From Pycnococcus provasolii (lineage: Eukaryota > Chlorophyta > Pseudoscourfieldiophyceae > Pseudoscourfieldiales): 64,000 bases of DNA. The notes under the pieces are model-generated. The model was not told where the DNA came from and made no database searches. It saw nothing but the letters and a program-made list of their open reading frames with translations. Below are positions 46,238 through 55,669 of this stretch, in pieces. How positions within the stretch are numbered: position 1 is the stretch's first letter; every line of letters begins with the position of its first letter. The stretch lies in assembly GCA_049487715.1 (NCBI GenBank), contig CP150547.1, positions 1,302,001-1,366,000 on the forward strand. Direction: 5' to 3'. The position numbers and the translations under genes were made by a program.

Positions 46238-46774
46238 ATGTCCTCCGCTCCTGGTTGGGCTGGCACGCTGTCGTGCTCCGTCTGCAAGCGTGAACGTATG
46301 CTCGGCGAGGAGTTCTCAAAGAAACAAATAGAGAAAAGAAAGTCCAACCCAAGAGCGCCACTCAAATGCAAGTCATGTGTCGATGCTGAGGCGTTGGCAG
46401 AAAGAGAACAAGCGGCGGCGAGAAAGAAGAGCGAAGCCGGTGCAAGTGCTGGACAGTCGAGTGAGAGTGATGTGTTGACGTGCGCGTGCTGCAAATGTGA
46501 AATGTCGCCCGAAAACTTCAGTCGAAAACAACTCAGCAAGGGCGACGCACGGCGCTGTACAAATTGTCTTGCCGACGCAGATCGCCAAGCGCGTGCTGCG
46601 GAAACGGAGAAGGCTGCGGTGAAGCTTGAGGCGGCGAGGGAGGCAGCTCGCGCGGCGGAACGCGACCCTTCCAAAAGCGCCGCGGAAAAGTTGGCGGCTC
46701 TATCTTTGGAAAGCGCACTTGAGGCTCAGAAGGTGACGGGCATAGCCCCAGCGCGCGCGCGCCGACACCGGTGA
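46238..46774 (+). CDS. Protein with two Stc1-like CxxC zinc modules
   Basis: 178 aa, single exon. Two similar modules are visible: [20 protein letters not shown] to CKSC (about residues 13-47) and [20 protein letters not shown] to CTNC (about 82-112). Each has CxxC, then Phe-Ser-x-x-Gln, then CxxC, the pattern of the Stc1 domain first described in fission yeast, where Stc1 links RNAi to heterochromatin formation. In other eukaryotes the domain is of unknown role. A charged, Ala/Glu/Lys-rich helix follows. The assignment is from spacing and motif only; a generic zinc-ribbon protein is an alternative. Confidence 0.6.
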   Translation: MSSAPGWAGTLSCSVCKRERMLGEEFSKKQIEKRKSNPRAPLKCKSCVDAEALAEREQAAARKKSEAGASAGQSSESDVLTCACCKCEMSPENFSRKQLSKGDARRCTNCLADADRQARAAETEKAAVKLEAAREAARAAERDPSKSAAEKLAALSLESALEAQKVTGIAPARARRHR

Positions 46775-47227
46775 GTTTGGCGCTTACCGGAGCACACGCC
46801 GTGCTGCAGGAGGAGACGCGGGGACAGAGCCGAAGTGCGGTGGCGCTTAGCGCGGCGAGGCGAAGGTGGCGGTGACTCGTGCGCATAGGATACGACGTGT
46901 GTGATATGTAAGAAGTACAGTACCATACCAACTACCAACCCCGGTTGGTAGGAGAAACAACGCTGATGAGGTGGACCGTTTGGGTTAGGGTATAGAATTA
47001 GGGCGTAGGGTTAGGTCTAGGGTTAGGCGATTTGACCGTTGGACTTTGGTTGCGTCGTTGCCAGTCTGAGGAATGAGAGCGAGATCTCCCTTTCCCTCCC
47101 TCTCCCTCCCTCTCCCTCCCGCCCTCTCGTGTTGGTAACCTCGTTGTCGTTGTCCTGCTCATTCTCCGTCGCACCCGTCGCGGAAACGGACAGCTGACCT
47201 ATTGGTGAGTGCAAGAAGCACGCCGCG
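46775..47227. promoter_or_regulatory. Promoter region of EXO1 with telomere-like motifs
   Basis: 453 bp. Motifs of GGGTTAGGG, TTAGGGCG and GTTAGG type occur at 46982-47026, about 200 bp before the ATG. A CCCTCTCCCT tandem tract lies at about 47090-47120. No gene seen. Confidence 0.45.
46982..47026. promoter_or_regulatory. Degenerate TTAGGG array upstream of EXO1
   Basis: Four GGGTTAGG-like units with 6-10 bp spacing. Confidence 0.45.
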
Positions 47228-48655
47228 ATGGGAATAGCGGGTCTGCACAAGGCAATAACGCCGCACGTCAAAGTCACGCACGTACGCGAGCTTGCAGGAC
47301 AGCGCGTCGCCGTAGACACGTCCGCGTGGCTGCACAAATCTGTCTTCACGTGCGCACTCGACCTGGGGCTCGGACGCACGCCTTGGACTGATAGAGGAGA
47401 GTTGCCGCCTTACGTCGAGTACTGCCTCAATCTCGCGAAGATGCTGCAGAGCCACGGCGTCAAGCCGCTTCTCGTGTTTGACGGTGGGCAGATGCCGCTG
47501 AAGATTGAGGAGAACGCCAAGCGTTCAGCGTCGCGAAAGGAGCGCATGGCGAAAGCCAAGGCACGCTACGAGAAAAACGACGTGGAAGGTGCTACCCAAA
47601 TGTTCCAGCAGTCAGTGCCCGTGACTGCAGAGATGGCGCGAGAGCTGCTCGTCGCTTCAAAACTTCACGGCATTGAAACGATTGTCGCGCCGTACGAGGC
47701 GGATGCACAGATGAGCTTCCTCGCGCGCACGGACAAATCACATCCCTGGCACTGCTCAGCCGTCATTACCGAGGACAGCGACATGGTGGCGTACGGCTGC
47801 CCGGTCGTCGTGTTCAAGCTGACGAAGTTTGGTGACGCGAAGATGGTGCGTCTCCACGATGTACTTGAGGGCAACGTCGTCGTCTCCGCGGAAGAGAAGG
47901 AGAAGGAGAAGCTTCCTGAACCGCTCTTCAGTGGCCTTGACCACGCCAAGCTGCTGGCGGCGTGCATCTTCGCAGGCTGCGACTGGCTTCCAAGCGCGAA
48001 GGGCATGGGCGTGCGCACGGCGGTTCAACTGCTACGCCGCTTTCGGTTCAATGAGCGCGTACAAGCTCATCTTGCTTCGGAGTCGAGGTACCGATCCAGC
48101 CTTCCTGAGCGATACGCGGAACGCTTTCAGCGCGTTCTTAATGCCTTTCAGCACTCGCGCGTCTTCGATCCAGCTCGCGGCGAGATGGTGGAGTTACTGG
48201 AGCTTCCCCCAGACCTCGCCGCGAAGGCGAAGGAGGATCCTGCGGCGCTGGACTACCTTGGACCAAAGCTCGCACCTGAGGTGGCACGCGGCGTTGCCGA
48301 GGGCAGCCTACATCCGAGGACGCTGGAGCAGTGGGAAAATGCGAGCTCAATTGCAAGTGCAGGTGCCGGTGCGAGCGCGGGTGCAGGTGCGAGCTCTTGG
48401 ATCATGCAAAGGTCGTTGAGGGCGCCATGCGCAGCCGGTGCGGGTGCGGGTGCAGGTGCGAATGCAAATGCCTTTCGTAAAATGGTTCGGCGTGGACAAG
48501 GGGAAGTTCTGCAGGAACGTGGCCAAGATGTTGCGAAGCGTGCGCCTCCGCCTGTGTTCGGGGGGACCAGTGCGGATATTCTACAACGGCCATTCAAGGC
48601 GCCGCGCGCAGCCACGGCGGCGGGCGGTGGCCAGTGGCGCTCGTCATCGTCATGA
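47228..48655 (+). CDS. EXO1: Exonuclease 1 (XPG/FEN1 family)
   Basis: 475 aa, single exon. The N-domain starts MGIAGLHKAITPHVKVTHVR and contains VAVDTSAWLHK and VFDGGQMPLK. The I-domain has IVAPYEADAQMSFLAR and ITEDSDMVAYGCPVV, carrying the metal-binding acids, followed by the helix-hairpin-helix stretch IFAGCDWLPSAKGMGVRTA. The YEADAQ and DSDMVAYGC variants favour EXO1 over FEN1, XPG or GEN1. EXO1 resects DNA ends and acts in mismatch repair and meiotic crossover. The C-terminal 100 residues are Ala/Gly repeats with a short basic tail, much shorter than the long regulatory tails of animal and plant EXO1. The next gene on the same strand is HEI10-like. Confidence 0.87.
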   Translation: MGIAGLHKAITPHVKVTHVRELAGQRVAVDTSAWLHKSVFTCALDLGLGRTPWTDRGELPPYVEYCLNLAKMLQSHGVKPLLVFDGGQMPLKIEENAKRSASRKERMAKAKARYEKNDVEGATQMFQQSVPVTAEMARELLVASKLHGIETIVAPYEADAQMSFLARTDKSHPWHCSAVITEDSDMVAYGCPVVVFKLTKFGDAKMVRLHDVLEGNVVVSAEEKEKEKLPEPLFSGLDHAKLLAACIFAGCDWLPSAKGMGVRTAVQLLRRFRFNERVQAHLASESRYRSSLPERYAERFQRVLNAFQHSRVFDPARGEMVELLELPPDLAAKAKEDPAALDYLGPKLAPEVARGVAEGSLHPRTLEQWENASSIASAGAGASAGAGASSWIMQRSLRAPCAAGAGAGAGANANAFRKMVRRGQGEVLQERGQDVAKRAPPPVFGGTSADILQRPFKAPRAATAAGGGQWRSSSS

Positions 48656-48870
48656 TGAATATATTGTTGTCTTATCATACTGTAACATATTTCTTCATCG
48701 CCCGCGTTGTGAATGGTCTCCTCCAAACCCCAACCGCAAGACGTGCCGACCAACCCCCAATTCAACGCCGGGCTCAAGGAGGGTGGAAAGCCTGCTTTCC
48801 CCCTCCACCTGGCACCTCGTCGCCTGCTTCGCCCCGCGTCACGCCAATCCCTCACTTCGCCAACACGGGC

Positions 48871-49419
48871 ATGGTCACGACGGCGAACGGAGACGAGGGA
48901 ACCGTGGTCTGCGAGACCCTTGTGCACGGACACACGCAGGAGCCAGAGGACGTCGTCATGAGGCAGCAGCACCACCAGCAACGCAGGCACGAAGAGGAGG
49001 CGACGTCTACGCACACGCCGTCCAAAGCAGCCCCTCCTCCTCCCATGTCACGCTTTTCCGCGGGTGGTGGTTCGCGTGGTACTGGGCTCGCGCGGTCGGT
49101 GAGTGCAGGCGCTGGCGCACCCTCTCTCGCAGGTCTGACAGTGATGCCACCGCCACCACCACGCCGAACGCGAGAGTCGATTCCACGTCGTCAGCCGGCG
49201 TCTTCAACCATGACGGCATCCTGCATAACGATGAACAAGTCCAGGGCGAGTGCTGACGACCGCATGGCACTCGTTCCCATCGGTAATGTGGCCACGTCGA
49301 GGATCCACCAGACGCCGCTTCATCAGCAACAACGCGTGGTGCACCAGCAACAGCTTTTGGCTATGCAGCAAGAAGAACAGCAGCGTCACCACCAGCAGAT
49401 GATACAACACCACCACCAC

Positions 49420-49460
<41 letters not shown>

Positions 49461-50181
49461 GCATCAACAGCGCATTGCAAGCGGCGGCACTGGGAACGCA
49501 GATGCTCCAGGAGAAGTGATGACTTGCACGGTAGGTGATGTGCACCTTGACGTCGTGGGATTCACCTGCAACAACTGTGTACAGACGATAACGGGAGGTG
49601 CTGCCGCCGCGACGCTGTGTGGTCACCTCTTCTGCATCCCTTGCGCGCGCGAGATGATTCGCGACAGTGCCGCGTGCTGTGTGGAGGGCTGCCTAGCGAA
49701 TGCAGAGGGGACGCCGCTCAGCCGTGCAAACACCAAGGTGGTCAGCTTGACTCCGCTTGCAGAACGCGCATCCATCTTCAGCCTCGTGGGGCAGCATCCA
49801 GACGCAATCCTGCCAGCTATGGAGATGGCGCTGCGCTTCTACTCGCAGCAGACAAGCATGCACCACCAGGTTCAGGCGCACGAGTCTGATCGTCAGGCTC
49901 ATGATGCCTGCGCACGCATTCACGCACACTATCAGCGCAAGAAAAAACAGTGCGAGACGCTCAACAAAAAAGCAGTCCACCTGGACAAGATGAACACGGA
50001 GCTGCGCCAGAAGTACGAGGAGAAGAGCCGCCAGAAGCGTACGCTTGAGGAGGAGCTGCGAAAGCTTCGTGGCGGCGGTGGCGGAGGTACGCCGATGCAG
50101 TATGCGGGCGGAGGTACGCCGATGCAGTATGCGACTGCAGGACCGCCGCCGTCGATTCCGACCTACGGATACTACTTTTGA
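48871..50181 (+). CDS. HEI10-like RING protein (meiotic crossover E3 ligase family)
   Basis: 436 aa from the ATG at 48871; the frame is open back to 48634 but that part overlaps the end of EXO1. The N-terminal 200 residues are Gln/His-rich, including an HHHH(Q)n tract. A RING-like motif follows: CNNC, CGHLFCIPCA, CCVEGC. Then comes a coiled coil with TELRQKYEEKSRQKRTLEE. The QxKYxEKSRQKRKL pattern after a small RING is characteristic of HEI10/CCNB1IP1, a protein that marks class I crossovers. The C-terminus has two GGGTPMQYA repeats and ends in YGYYF. The long polyQ N-terminus is unlike animal HEI10, whose RING is at the very start. The HEI10 match is from memory, not alignment. Confidence 0.7.
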
Positions 50182-50345
50182 TTGGTTGCGCCGCTTGCGC
50201 AAGGCGGCAGGTGGTGGTGGTGGTGGTGGATCGGCGCGTCCCAAACAACAAACGGCACCTAGCGCCGTGGCGCCTCTTGCAGCGGCGCCGTCGCGCTTTG
50301 TTGCGCGGCTCGATTTGAGTCGCCCTAGCGTGCCCTAATTTTAGT

Positions 50346-50350
50346 TGTAA
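50346..50350 (+). terminator. TGTAA polyadenylation signal
   Basis: Lies 165 bp after the HEI10-like stop. An opposite TGTAA (minus, 50364-50368) is near the end of the RAD7-like gene, so the converging 3' ends overlap within about 25 bp. Confidence 0.4.
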
Positions 50351-50384
50351 TTTTTATTTATTATTACAAACCGAATCAATCTTT

Positions 50385-52016
50385 CTAGTAGACGATGTCA
50401 AGCACGTCGTTGCGATGCCCCTGAAGAAAAAAGTTTGAGATCTGTGTATCTCCATAGAGCGAAAGTTCTGTCAACCGGCTGCACCCATCCGCTAGCACAC
50501 CGAGCGCGCCGTCGGTCACCTCACGGCACCAGCTCAGGTTGGCGATCCGAAGCGACGTCGCGCACGCCTGTGCGAGCTCAACCACCACGCCGTCGGTGAC
50601 AGCTGGAACCGAAGACAGGCTCACCTCCACGAGGCTCTCCTTGCAGCAATTTTGAATGAACGTGATCAGCACATCTGCACTCTTCACGCCACGGCACCGC
50701 GCGATGCGAAGCGTTGCAAGCGTGGGTGGAGGCTGCAAAGCCGTGCTCCCCGCCGCGTCGTCCCGCTTGGCGAGTGCGAGCAGACCCGCATCTGTGATAT
50801 GCGTGCACTCCGAAAAGTCCAGCGTTGCGAGCGTCGCGCCGCACGCCACGCGCAGACGCTTGAGCGTGCTGTCCGTGAGGTTGGGGCATGCCGCGGCACG
50901 AATCTCCACCAGGCGAGGGTATGGCGCGGAGGCGCCGCTGCTTCCAAGCAAAGATTCGAAGAACGCGTCGGTGATATTGTAGAGCCCCGAAACGTCCAAA
51001 CATTGCAGATTATGAAGTGCGGCGAGATGCGACGCGGCGAGGTCGCTGACATGCTCGCTACCCTTCAGGCTGATGCTGCGCAGCGTGTCGCGGCACGCGA
51101 GCGGCGTGGAGACGATGGTGTCGAGTACCCTGGACGTTAGGCGTGGCATGTGAGACAGCTCCAGCTCCTCAAGTGCTGGGGTATTTTCGATGGCACACAG
51201 CACGCCATTATCGCCGGCGCGGTATGCGCCATGCATCTTGAGGCTTGTCAGCTTTCCTGCGCGCGGGCCTTCTGCGCACGGGGAGAAAAGCGCCTTCAGC
51301 AGATCATCCGACACGCCGCGGCCGCATTGCCCAAGATGCAGACTGCCGAGAGGACTGTTGGGTGCCAGCGCGTTCGCGAGCGGCTCCTTCAGATCCGCCT
51401 CCGGAAGCAGCGAGCAATCGCCGAGCTGCACGTCGGTCGGTGATCCTTCCGTGACGAGCGGGAGAAACTCTGGCGTCAGCAGGCGGCGGCGGGACAACCA
51501 GTGCGCGAGCTTGACGCGCACAGGGTCGGGAAGGCCGTCGAAAGACGCGACATGCTCCAGGTTGTCACACAAGAAGCGGCAGCACATGTCGAAGAGAGGT
51601 GGTACCCTTTCGACGCGCCCAGGTCCGTAGACGCGCGCCTTGCCCTTCTCACGCGGCTTCCACGCAGCCGCAAGCGGGCTCAACTCCGCGTCGGGCAAGT
51701 CGTTGCCACGCGAAAGACGCCTTTCCAGCGCGTCTTGCTTGTGCTTTTCGAGGTCCCTAGCCGTCGCCCACATGCCAAGCTCCGATGCGCGCGCGTTCTT
51801 CGCGCCGGCGTGCAGGTTATCCCCGCCACCATCGCCGTCATCGTCCGCCGCATCGCCGTGGAAACGCGCAAAGTGGCTCGCGCGTCGGCGTGCCACCGCC
51901 GCCTGCACTTCCCTACGCGATCCACCGCCGCCGTCGTCGTTACCGCTCAGACGACGCTTCATCTTCTTTCTTGCGCGTGATCGTCCGTCACAGATGGATG
52001 ATGAGAGGGTGGACAC
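50385..52016 (-). CDS. RAD7-like leucine-rich repeat protein
   Basis: 543 aa. The first 115 residues are basic and acidic low-complexity sequence with KKMKRR, a likely nuclear signal. A linker with PPLFDMCCRFLCDNLEHVAS follows, resembling the conserved segment before the LRRs of yeast Rad7. About nine cysteine-containing LRRs (about residues 190-525) carry motifs such as LATLDFSECTHITDAGLLAL and LRIANLSWCREVTDGALGVL. In yeast, Rad7 with Rad16 and Elc1 forms an E3 involved in global-genome nucleotide excision repair. No F-box was seen at the N-terminus. AMN1/FBXL-type LRR proteins are the alternative. The start at 52016 could be later by several Mets without affecting the LRR domain. Confidence 0.7.
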   Translation of the reverse strand: MSTLSSSICDGRSRARKKMKRRLSGNDDGGGGSRREVQAAVARRRASHFARFHGDAADDDGDGGGDNLHAGAKNARASELGMWATARDLEKHKQDALERRLSRGNDLPDAELSPLAAAWKPREKGKARVYGPGRVERVPPLFDMCCRFLCDNLEHVASFDGLPDPVRVKLAHWLSRRRLLTPEFLPLVTEGSPTDVQLGDCSLLPEADLKEPLANALAPNSPLGSLHLGQCGRGVSDDLLKALFSPCAEGPRAGKLTSLKMHGAYRAGDNGVLCAIENTPALEELELSHMPRLTSRVLDTIVSTPLACRDTLRSISLKGSEHVSDLAASHLAALHNLQCLDVSGLYNITDAFFESLLGSSGASAPYPRLVEIRAAACPNLTDSTLKRLRVACGATLATLDFSECTHITDAGLLALAKRDDAAGSTALQPPPTLATLRIARCRGVKSADVLITFIQNCCKESLVEVSLSSVPAVTDGVVVELAQACATSLRIANLSWCREVTDGALGVLADGCSRLTELSLYGDTQISNFFLQGHRNDVLDIVY

Positions 52017-52138
52017 GTCGCCTCCAGCCTGGGGTGGTGCAGATTTCCGGGGATCCGTTGTAGAAGCATCTCCCTATCTACTGCATCCGAGGGGAAGTTG
52101 GGGATCCCGGTCGAGCAACTTTTAGAACATAGATGAAT

Positions 52139-52549
52139 TTATTTGCGCGGGTCAAAAATCAATGGCGACGCGTACGTTTGCTTTTGTCTGGATGAATCCC
52201 AGCCAGGCACTGGCGATGGCGGCTTCGGCGTATCGTCGCCATTGTTCTTGCTGTTGGCGATGGTGTGCAGAAAGCTCATGAGCGCGGCTTGCTGTTGTTG
52301 CTGCTGCTGGAACTGTTGTTGTTGCTTTTGGGCGAAGATCGACATATGTTGTTGTTGCTGCGCGAGCACCTGGGTGAGGTCGATGGTTTGCTGGCTGCTC
52401 GCGGAGGCTGGCGGGTCAGGGTGCAACGTTGCGTCAGCATCATTCGGGGCGTCGTCCTTCTGATGTGCTGGGCACACGCTGGGCGCGCCATGCGCGACAA
52501 CAGGTCTAAGTGTGTGCACAAGCGAATGCCCCGCTTCGCATCGCCGCAA
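52139..52549 (-). CDS. Gln-rich hypothetical protein, possibly transposon-derived
   Basis: 136 aa as read, with (Q)n tracts (QQQQHMSIFAQKQQQQ) and a Pro-rich end SPVPGWDSSRQK. No known domain was found. It abuts and partly overlaps the region of the retroelement fragment on the other strand, so it may be a piece of an element rather than a host gene. Uncertain. Confidence 0.25.
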   Translation of the reverse strand: MRRCEAGHSLVHTLRPVVAHGAPSVCPAHQKDDAPNDADATLHPDPPASASSQQTIDLTQVLAQQQQHMSIFAQKQQQQFQQQQQQQAALMSFLHTIANSKNNGDDTPKPPSPVPGWDSSRQKQTYASPLIFDPRK

Positions 52550-52599
52550 ACGATCGCAGAAATTCTGATTGGTCGGCCGTCGTCAGGTGCCTCAACTTC

Positions 52600-52865
52600 A
52601 TGCTGCTGATCCTATCCACGATCGGCGCTAGGGAAGTGAGCACGAAGCCGGGCGTTGCACGTAGATTCGCGCGGATCTACACCCTCCGGTGGGCACTGAT
52701 TGCAAGTGAATACGACATCACCATAGTTCATCGCGCGGGTGCCGCCCATGCCAACGCCGACGTTCCAAGCCGCTACCCCCGGAAATCCACAAGGGACAAT
52801 ACCGGTGCACAACTCGACGACGCCACGCTGGGGGGGCAAGGTATCCCGGATGGTTGGTTGTAAAA
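52600..52865 (+). pseudogene. Ty3/gypsy-type retrotransposon fragment (RNase H tail)
   Basis: The plus-strand frame reads TLRWALIASEYDITIVHRAG and then ANADVPSRYP, the familiar end of the RNase H region just before integrase in Ty3/gypsy pol. Only this short segment is present. No reverse transcriptase YxDD motif, integrase or LTR was found around it, so it is a broken relic. Confidence 0.65.
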
Positions 52866-53404
52866 TCCCCCTCCGACTGTCCGACCCGAGCTCCGACTGG
52901 TTACGAGTTACGACTGATTTGAGCGAGCATTCTGTCACAATCATCCGATGCAGCGCAGCACGCGCAGCACGTCGTCGCGTGCACGCATACGCGCACGCGT
53001 CAGTGGCGCCACCGCTCTATTTCTCGACGACACGTCGTAAGATGCGACCGCTCATCTAGCAGGCAGGTGCGGGACTCTTGGAAAGTGAGGCGGAGACGGA
53101 CGCATTCCACGCGCGTGTCATCAATGCTTGGGGTGAACACTCTGACGAGGACTTTTTTGAAAATATCTCGTAGGAGTTTGTGTGTACATTGTTTGTAAAT
53201 ACATGATTGCAGTCTCAACTCCAAGACAGCCCTCTTTCCCACACGTTGGACTCCTTTCGATACTACTCTAGCTGCAGGTAGAGTAGTAAGTGTGACCCTT
53301 GAGTCATGCATGGTTGGTGGCGCTGGCGACGACATCAACGAAAACAAGTCACAACCGGAGACCTCACTAAGCCAATGAAAGCGCCCTGATAGAGTGATAC
53401 AACC

Positions 53405-53545
53405 TTCGAAATCACCTGCGCAATGTACAAAAACGCGAAGTGAATGGCACCGGTGAATGGGCTGAATGGTGAAAGTGAATGGTGTGAATGGACAACCGCT
53501 GGATAGAGTAAAGTACACTTCGTTACTGAATGAGGGATCTCAGTG
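53405..53545 (-). repeat. Stop-proximal repeat family, copy B
   Basis: On the minus strand it begins about 2 bp after the TGA of the DENN gene. The first box is CCTCATTCAGTAACGAAG; the stem differs from copy A but still pairs (CCTCATT with AACGAAG, allowing G-T pairs). It shares TCCAGCGGTTGTCC, TTCACACCATTCA and the TTTCGAAG end with copies A and C. Confidence 0.7.
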
Positions 53546-53547
53546 TA

Positions 53548-55527
53548 TCACGCGCTCAGCAACCCGTCTGAAACGTGCGAGAACATCTGCGTCTCCACGA
53601 AGGCGGATATGAACGGAACATCCGCCTTGTCGAAGCTGTCCACGTAGCTGCTCTTCATCAGTACCGCCACGCGCTCGCTCGCGCCGCCGCTCACGTCCGC
53701 GATGCTGTGCATCGCCACGGTGTCAACGAGGCTGGCAAGGTGGCCACGAACGTGCGCGAGGAAGGCGTGAGCGTGCTCGCGCAAATCGGCGTCCGATGCA
53801 GCGAGCTCAGCCGCGGATGCCTTGAGCGCGGCGTGCGGCACTGCAAGCTTCGCGGCGAGCGCGTCTAGCGACGGCAGGCGCGGAACATCCGCGCCAGTTA
53901 CGGCGCCTTCATAAAGGTTTGCGACAATTAGGCCTCTCGCCCTTGAGAGGCCGCGGCCGCGCTGCATCCCAACAAGGAACGGAACGGGCGCGTCGAGCAG
54001 CTGGCGAAGCTGGCGGGGGAGCACGGGGAGGAAGACGGAGTGGTACTGAAATGGTCGAAGAAGAAGCAGCACGCCGAGCATGCACTCCGTGAGTGCGCCA
54101 AGGCGAGGGCAGATGATCAGCACCTGGCGCTCGAGCATTACCGCCGCAAGCAAGCGCATCATCGAAGACACGTCGAGGTGGTGGCACAGGCATGCAACGC
54201 ACGCCGCGTCGTGGTCGTCGATCGTGTCTTGCCTCAAGAGCGGTGGGAGAGCACCCGCGAAGCTCTCCGCGCGAATGGAGAGCGCCTCGCCAGGTTCGAA
54301 CGACGCACGACGCCGTGCACGGCGCGACCACGAAAGCTTGGGAAGATGCGCTGATGTACGGAAGCTCGTCTTGCCGCCTGGGGTGGGTACCGAGCATCCT
54401 TGGTAAGCCTTCAGAATGCGCTGCATGGCATCGGGAACGTGTGTCCTGCGTGACGTCGATGGTGGTGTCGTTGGACCGGAACTTTCAGGCGCAGGCGCGG
54501 CACCCAGCCCCGGCGGCGTCGAAGGCATGACAAGCGACCTGACTCCCTCGTCGTCGTTGTCGTCATCGTCGTCGTCGTCGTCTCCACCACCGCCGTCACT
54601 GTCAACGTCGCGAGCCATGAGGAGATCGTACGCCTTCTCCACGGGCGACATGGGCATACCTCCAGGCGTGAGTGCGGAGAGCGTATCCCTGCGGCTTGCG
54701 GATATGTTCATGCGGGCGATGTGCATGCCCACTTCCTGAGGGATGTATGGCGGCGACGGCCCACCGTGCGAGCTGACGAGCAGATTGTGCAGCACCTGGA
54801 AGTGCAGCTGAAAGAAAGGCCAACGCGTTAGGAACACGTAGCACCGCTTCGTGAGCGCGCCAGACGTGCCCACACTAGCTTCCACCGCCTCAAGCGTTGA
54901 CGCACACACACCCCATACAGGCATGCCACCATCCGCGCGCCCATCCTTCAGGAGAAACGTGAACATGTCCTCCACAGCCACGAGCGTATCGTTGGCGCGC
55001 GCCGCGGCGGACGTTGACGCGATGGGCGAGCGCGCCAACTCCGCGTCGTGGTCACCTCCACCGTCCGTTTGCCTCTGCGGCTTGCGCGCCGACAGCGGGC
55101 TAAGGACTGGGTGAGGCTGGACTTGGTCTCCTGGTGCAAGTACTGCGACGTCGGGCACACGCGCGAGAGGAACGCCGCTCGGGAAGCAGAAGCTGCACAC
55201 GTCGACGTCGGAGGCGTCGTCAGCGTCCGGCGGCCAGCTGACAAGCACCTGAGCCGGCACGGCACTCGCGTGCGGCCCGGACGTGTGTTGGCTCGCACCT
55301 GCGAAGCGCTGGGCGAGCGTGTGAGACGCACCCGCGACGATGAACTGGTCGAAGAACGGCGGAGGTGCCGCGCTGTTGTTTCTCGCGTTTGCGGTTGGGT
55401 ACGAGGCGTTGGGCGATCGCGGCTCGACGGCAACGGCGTTTGGCTGGAAGCGCAGCCATTCCCTCTTCTGCGACGTCAGCGCCTCCGGGTCCCAGAAGGA
55501 GGGTGGTTGCTGCTTCTTCGGCGCCAT
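53548..55527 (-). CDS. DENN-domain protein, putative Rab GEF
   Basis: 659 aa from the ATG complementary to 55525-55527, starting MAPKKQQPPSFWDPEAL; the 43 upstream codons of the open frame read promoter sequence. The uDENN-like part includes ALTKRCYVFLTRWPFFQLHF. The central DENN module is recognised from RQVLIICPRLGALTECMLG and LLLRPFQYHSVFLPVLPRQL and then LLDAPVPFLVGMQ. Near the C-terminus DLREHAHAFLAHVRGHL and SSYVDSFDKAD are consistent with dDENN. DENN proteins exchange nucleotides on Rab GTPases in membrane traffic. An Asp-rich stretch (about residues 335-350) sits between modules. The stop is followed at once by repeat copy B. Confidence 0.8.
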   Translation of the reverse strand: MAPKKQQPPSFWDPEALTSQKREWLRFQPNAVAVEPRSPNASYPTANARNNSAAPPPFFDQFIVAGASHTLAQRFAGASQHTSGPHASAVPAQVLVSWPPDADDASDVDVCSFCFPSGVPLARVPDVAVLAPGDQVQPHPVLSPLSARKPQRQTDGGGDHDAELARSPIASTSAAARANDTLVAVEDMFTFLLKDGRADGGMPVWGVCASTLEAVEASVGTSGALTKRCYVFLTRWPFFQLHFQVLHNLLVSSHGGPSPPYIPQEVGMHIARMNISASRRDTLSALTPGGMPMSPVEKAYDLLMARDVDSDGGGGDDDDDDDDNDDEGVRSLVMPSTPPGLGAAPAPESSGPTTPPSTSRRTHVPDAMQRILKAYQGCSVPTPGGKTSFRTSAHLPKLSWSRRARRRASFEPGEALSIRAESFAGALPPLLRQDTIDDHDAACVACLCHHLDVSSMMRLLAAVMLERQVLIICPRLGALTECMLGVLLLLRPFQYHSVFLPVLPRQLRQLLDAPVPFLVGMQRGRGLSRARGLIVANLYEGAVTGADVPRLPSLDALAAKLAVPHAALKASAAELAASDADLREHAHAFLAHVRGHLASLVDTVAMHSIADVSGGASERVAVLMKSSYVDSFDKADVPFISAFVETQMFSHVSDGLLSA

Positions 55528-55669
55528 GGGGAACGACGAGCCCAAGCCGTGCAGCGTCGCGCGCGCCGTGTGAGAGAAGAGGAGGGAGGGAAAAGGGAAG
55601 GAGCTCGGTTCAAATCTCATACCCCACCCTTGCAGGAGGTCCTTGCAAGGTGCCAAGGTGCAGGGGGCA
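55528..55669. other. DENN promoter region left of the foldback element
   Basis: Only 142 bp separates the DENN start from the foldback element, so the element lies in or next to the promoter. Confidence 0.4.

Larger units (their letters stand above)
52017..53404. other. Repeat-rich region with scattered retroelement remains
   Basis: No complete gene is supported. A minus-strand open frame of 136 codons (52139-52549) is Gln-rich. A plus-strand fragment (about 52600-52865) encodes an RNase H tail of a retrotransposon. The open frame at 53000-53518 (minus) is not recognisable and is probably spurious. Confidence 0.5.

Noticed and set aside
48634-48870. Start of the HEI10-like protein at 48634
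   Set aside because: This frame begins at a GTG, overlaps the EXO1 coding end, and the sequence there has no conserved feature; the ATG at 48871 is preferred.
53000-53518. 172-codon minus-strand open frame
   Set aside because: No recognisable domain and it runs into the repeat copy B; its composition looks random.
55600-55625. GGTTCAAATCT resembling a tRNA B box
   Set aside because: No paired acceptor stem or A box at the required distance. Similar look-alikes near 18262 and 38650 were rejected for the same reason.
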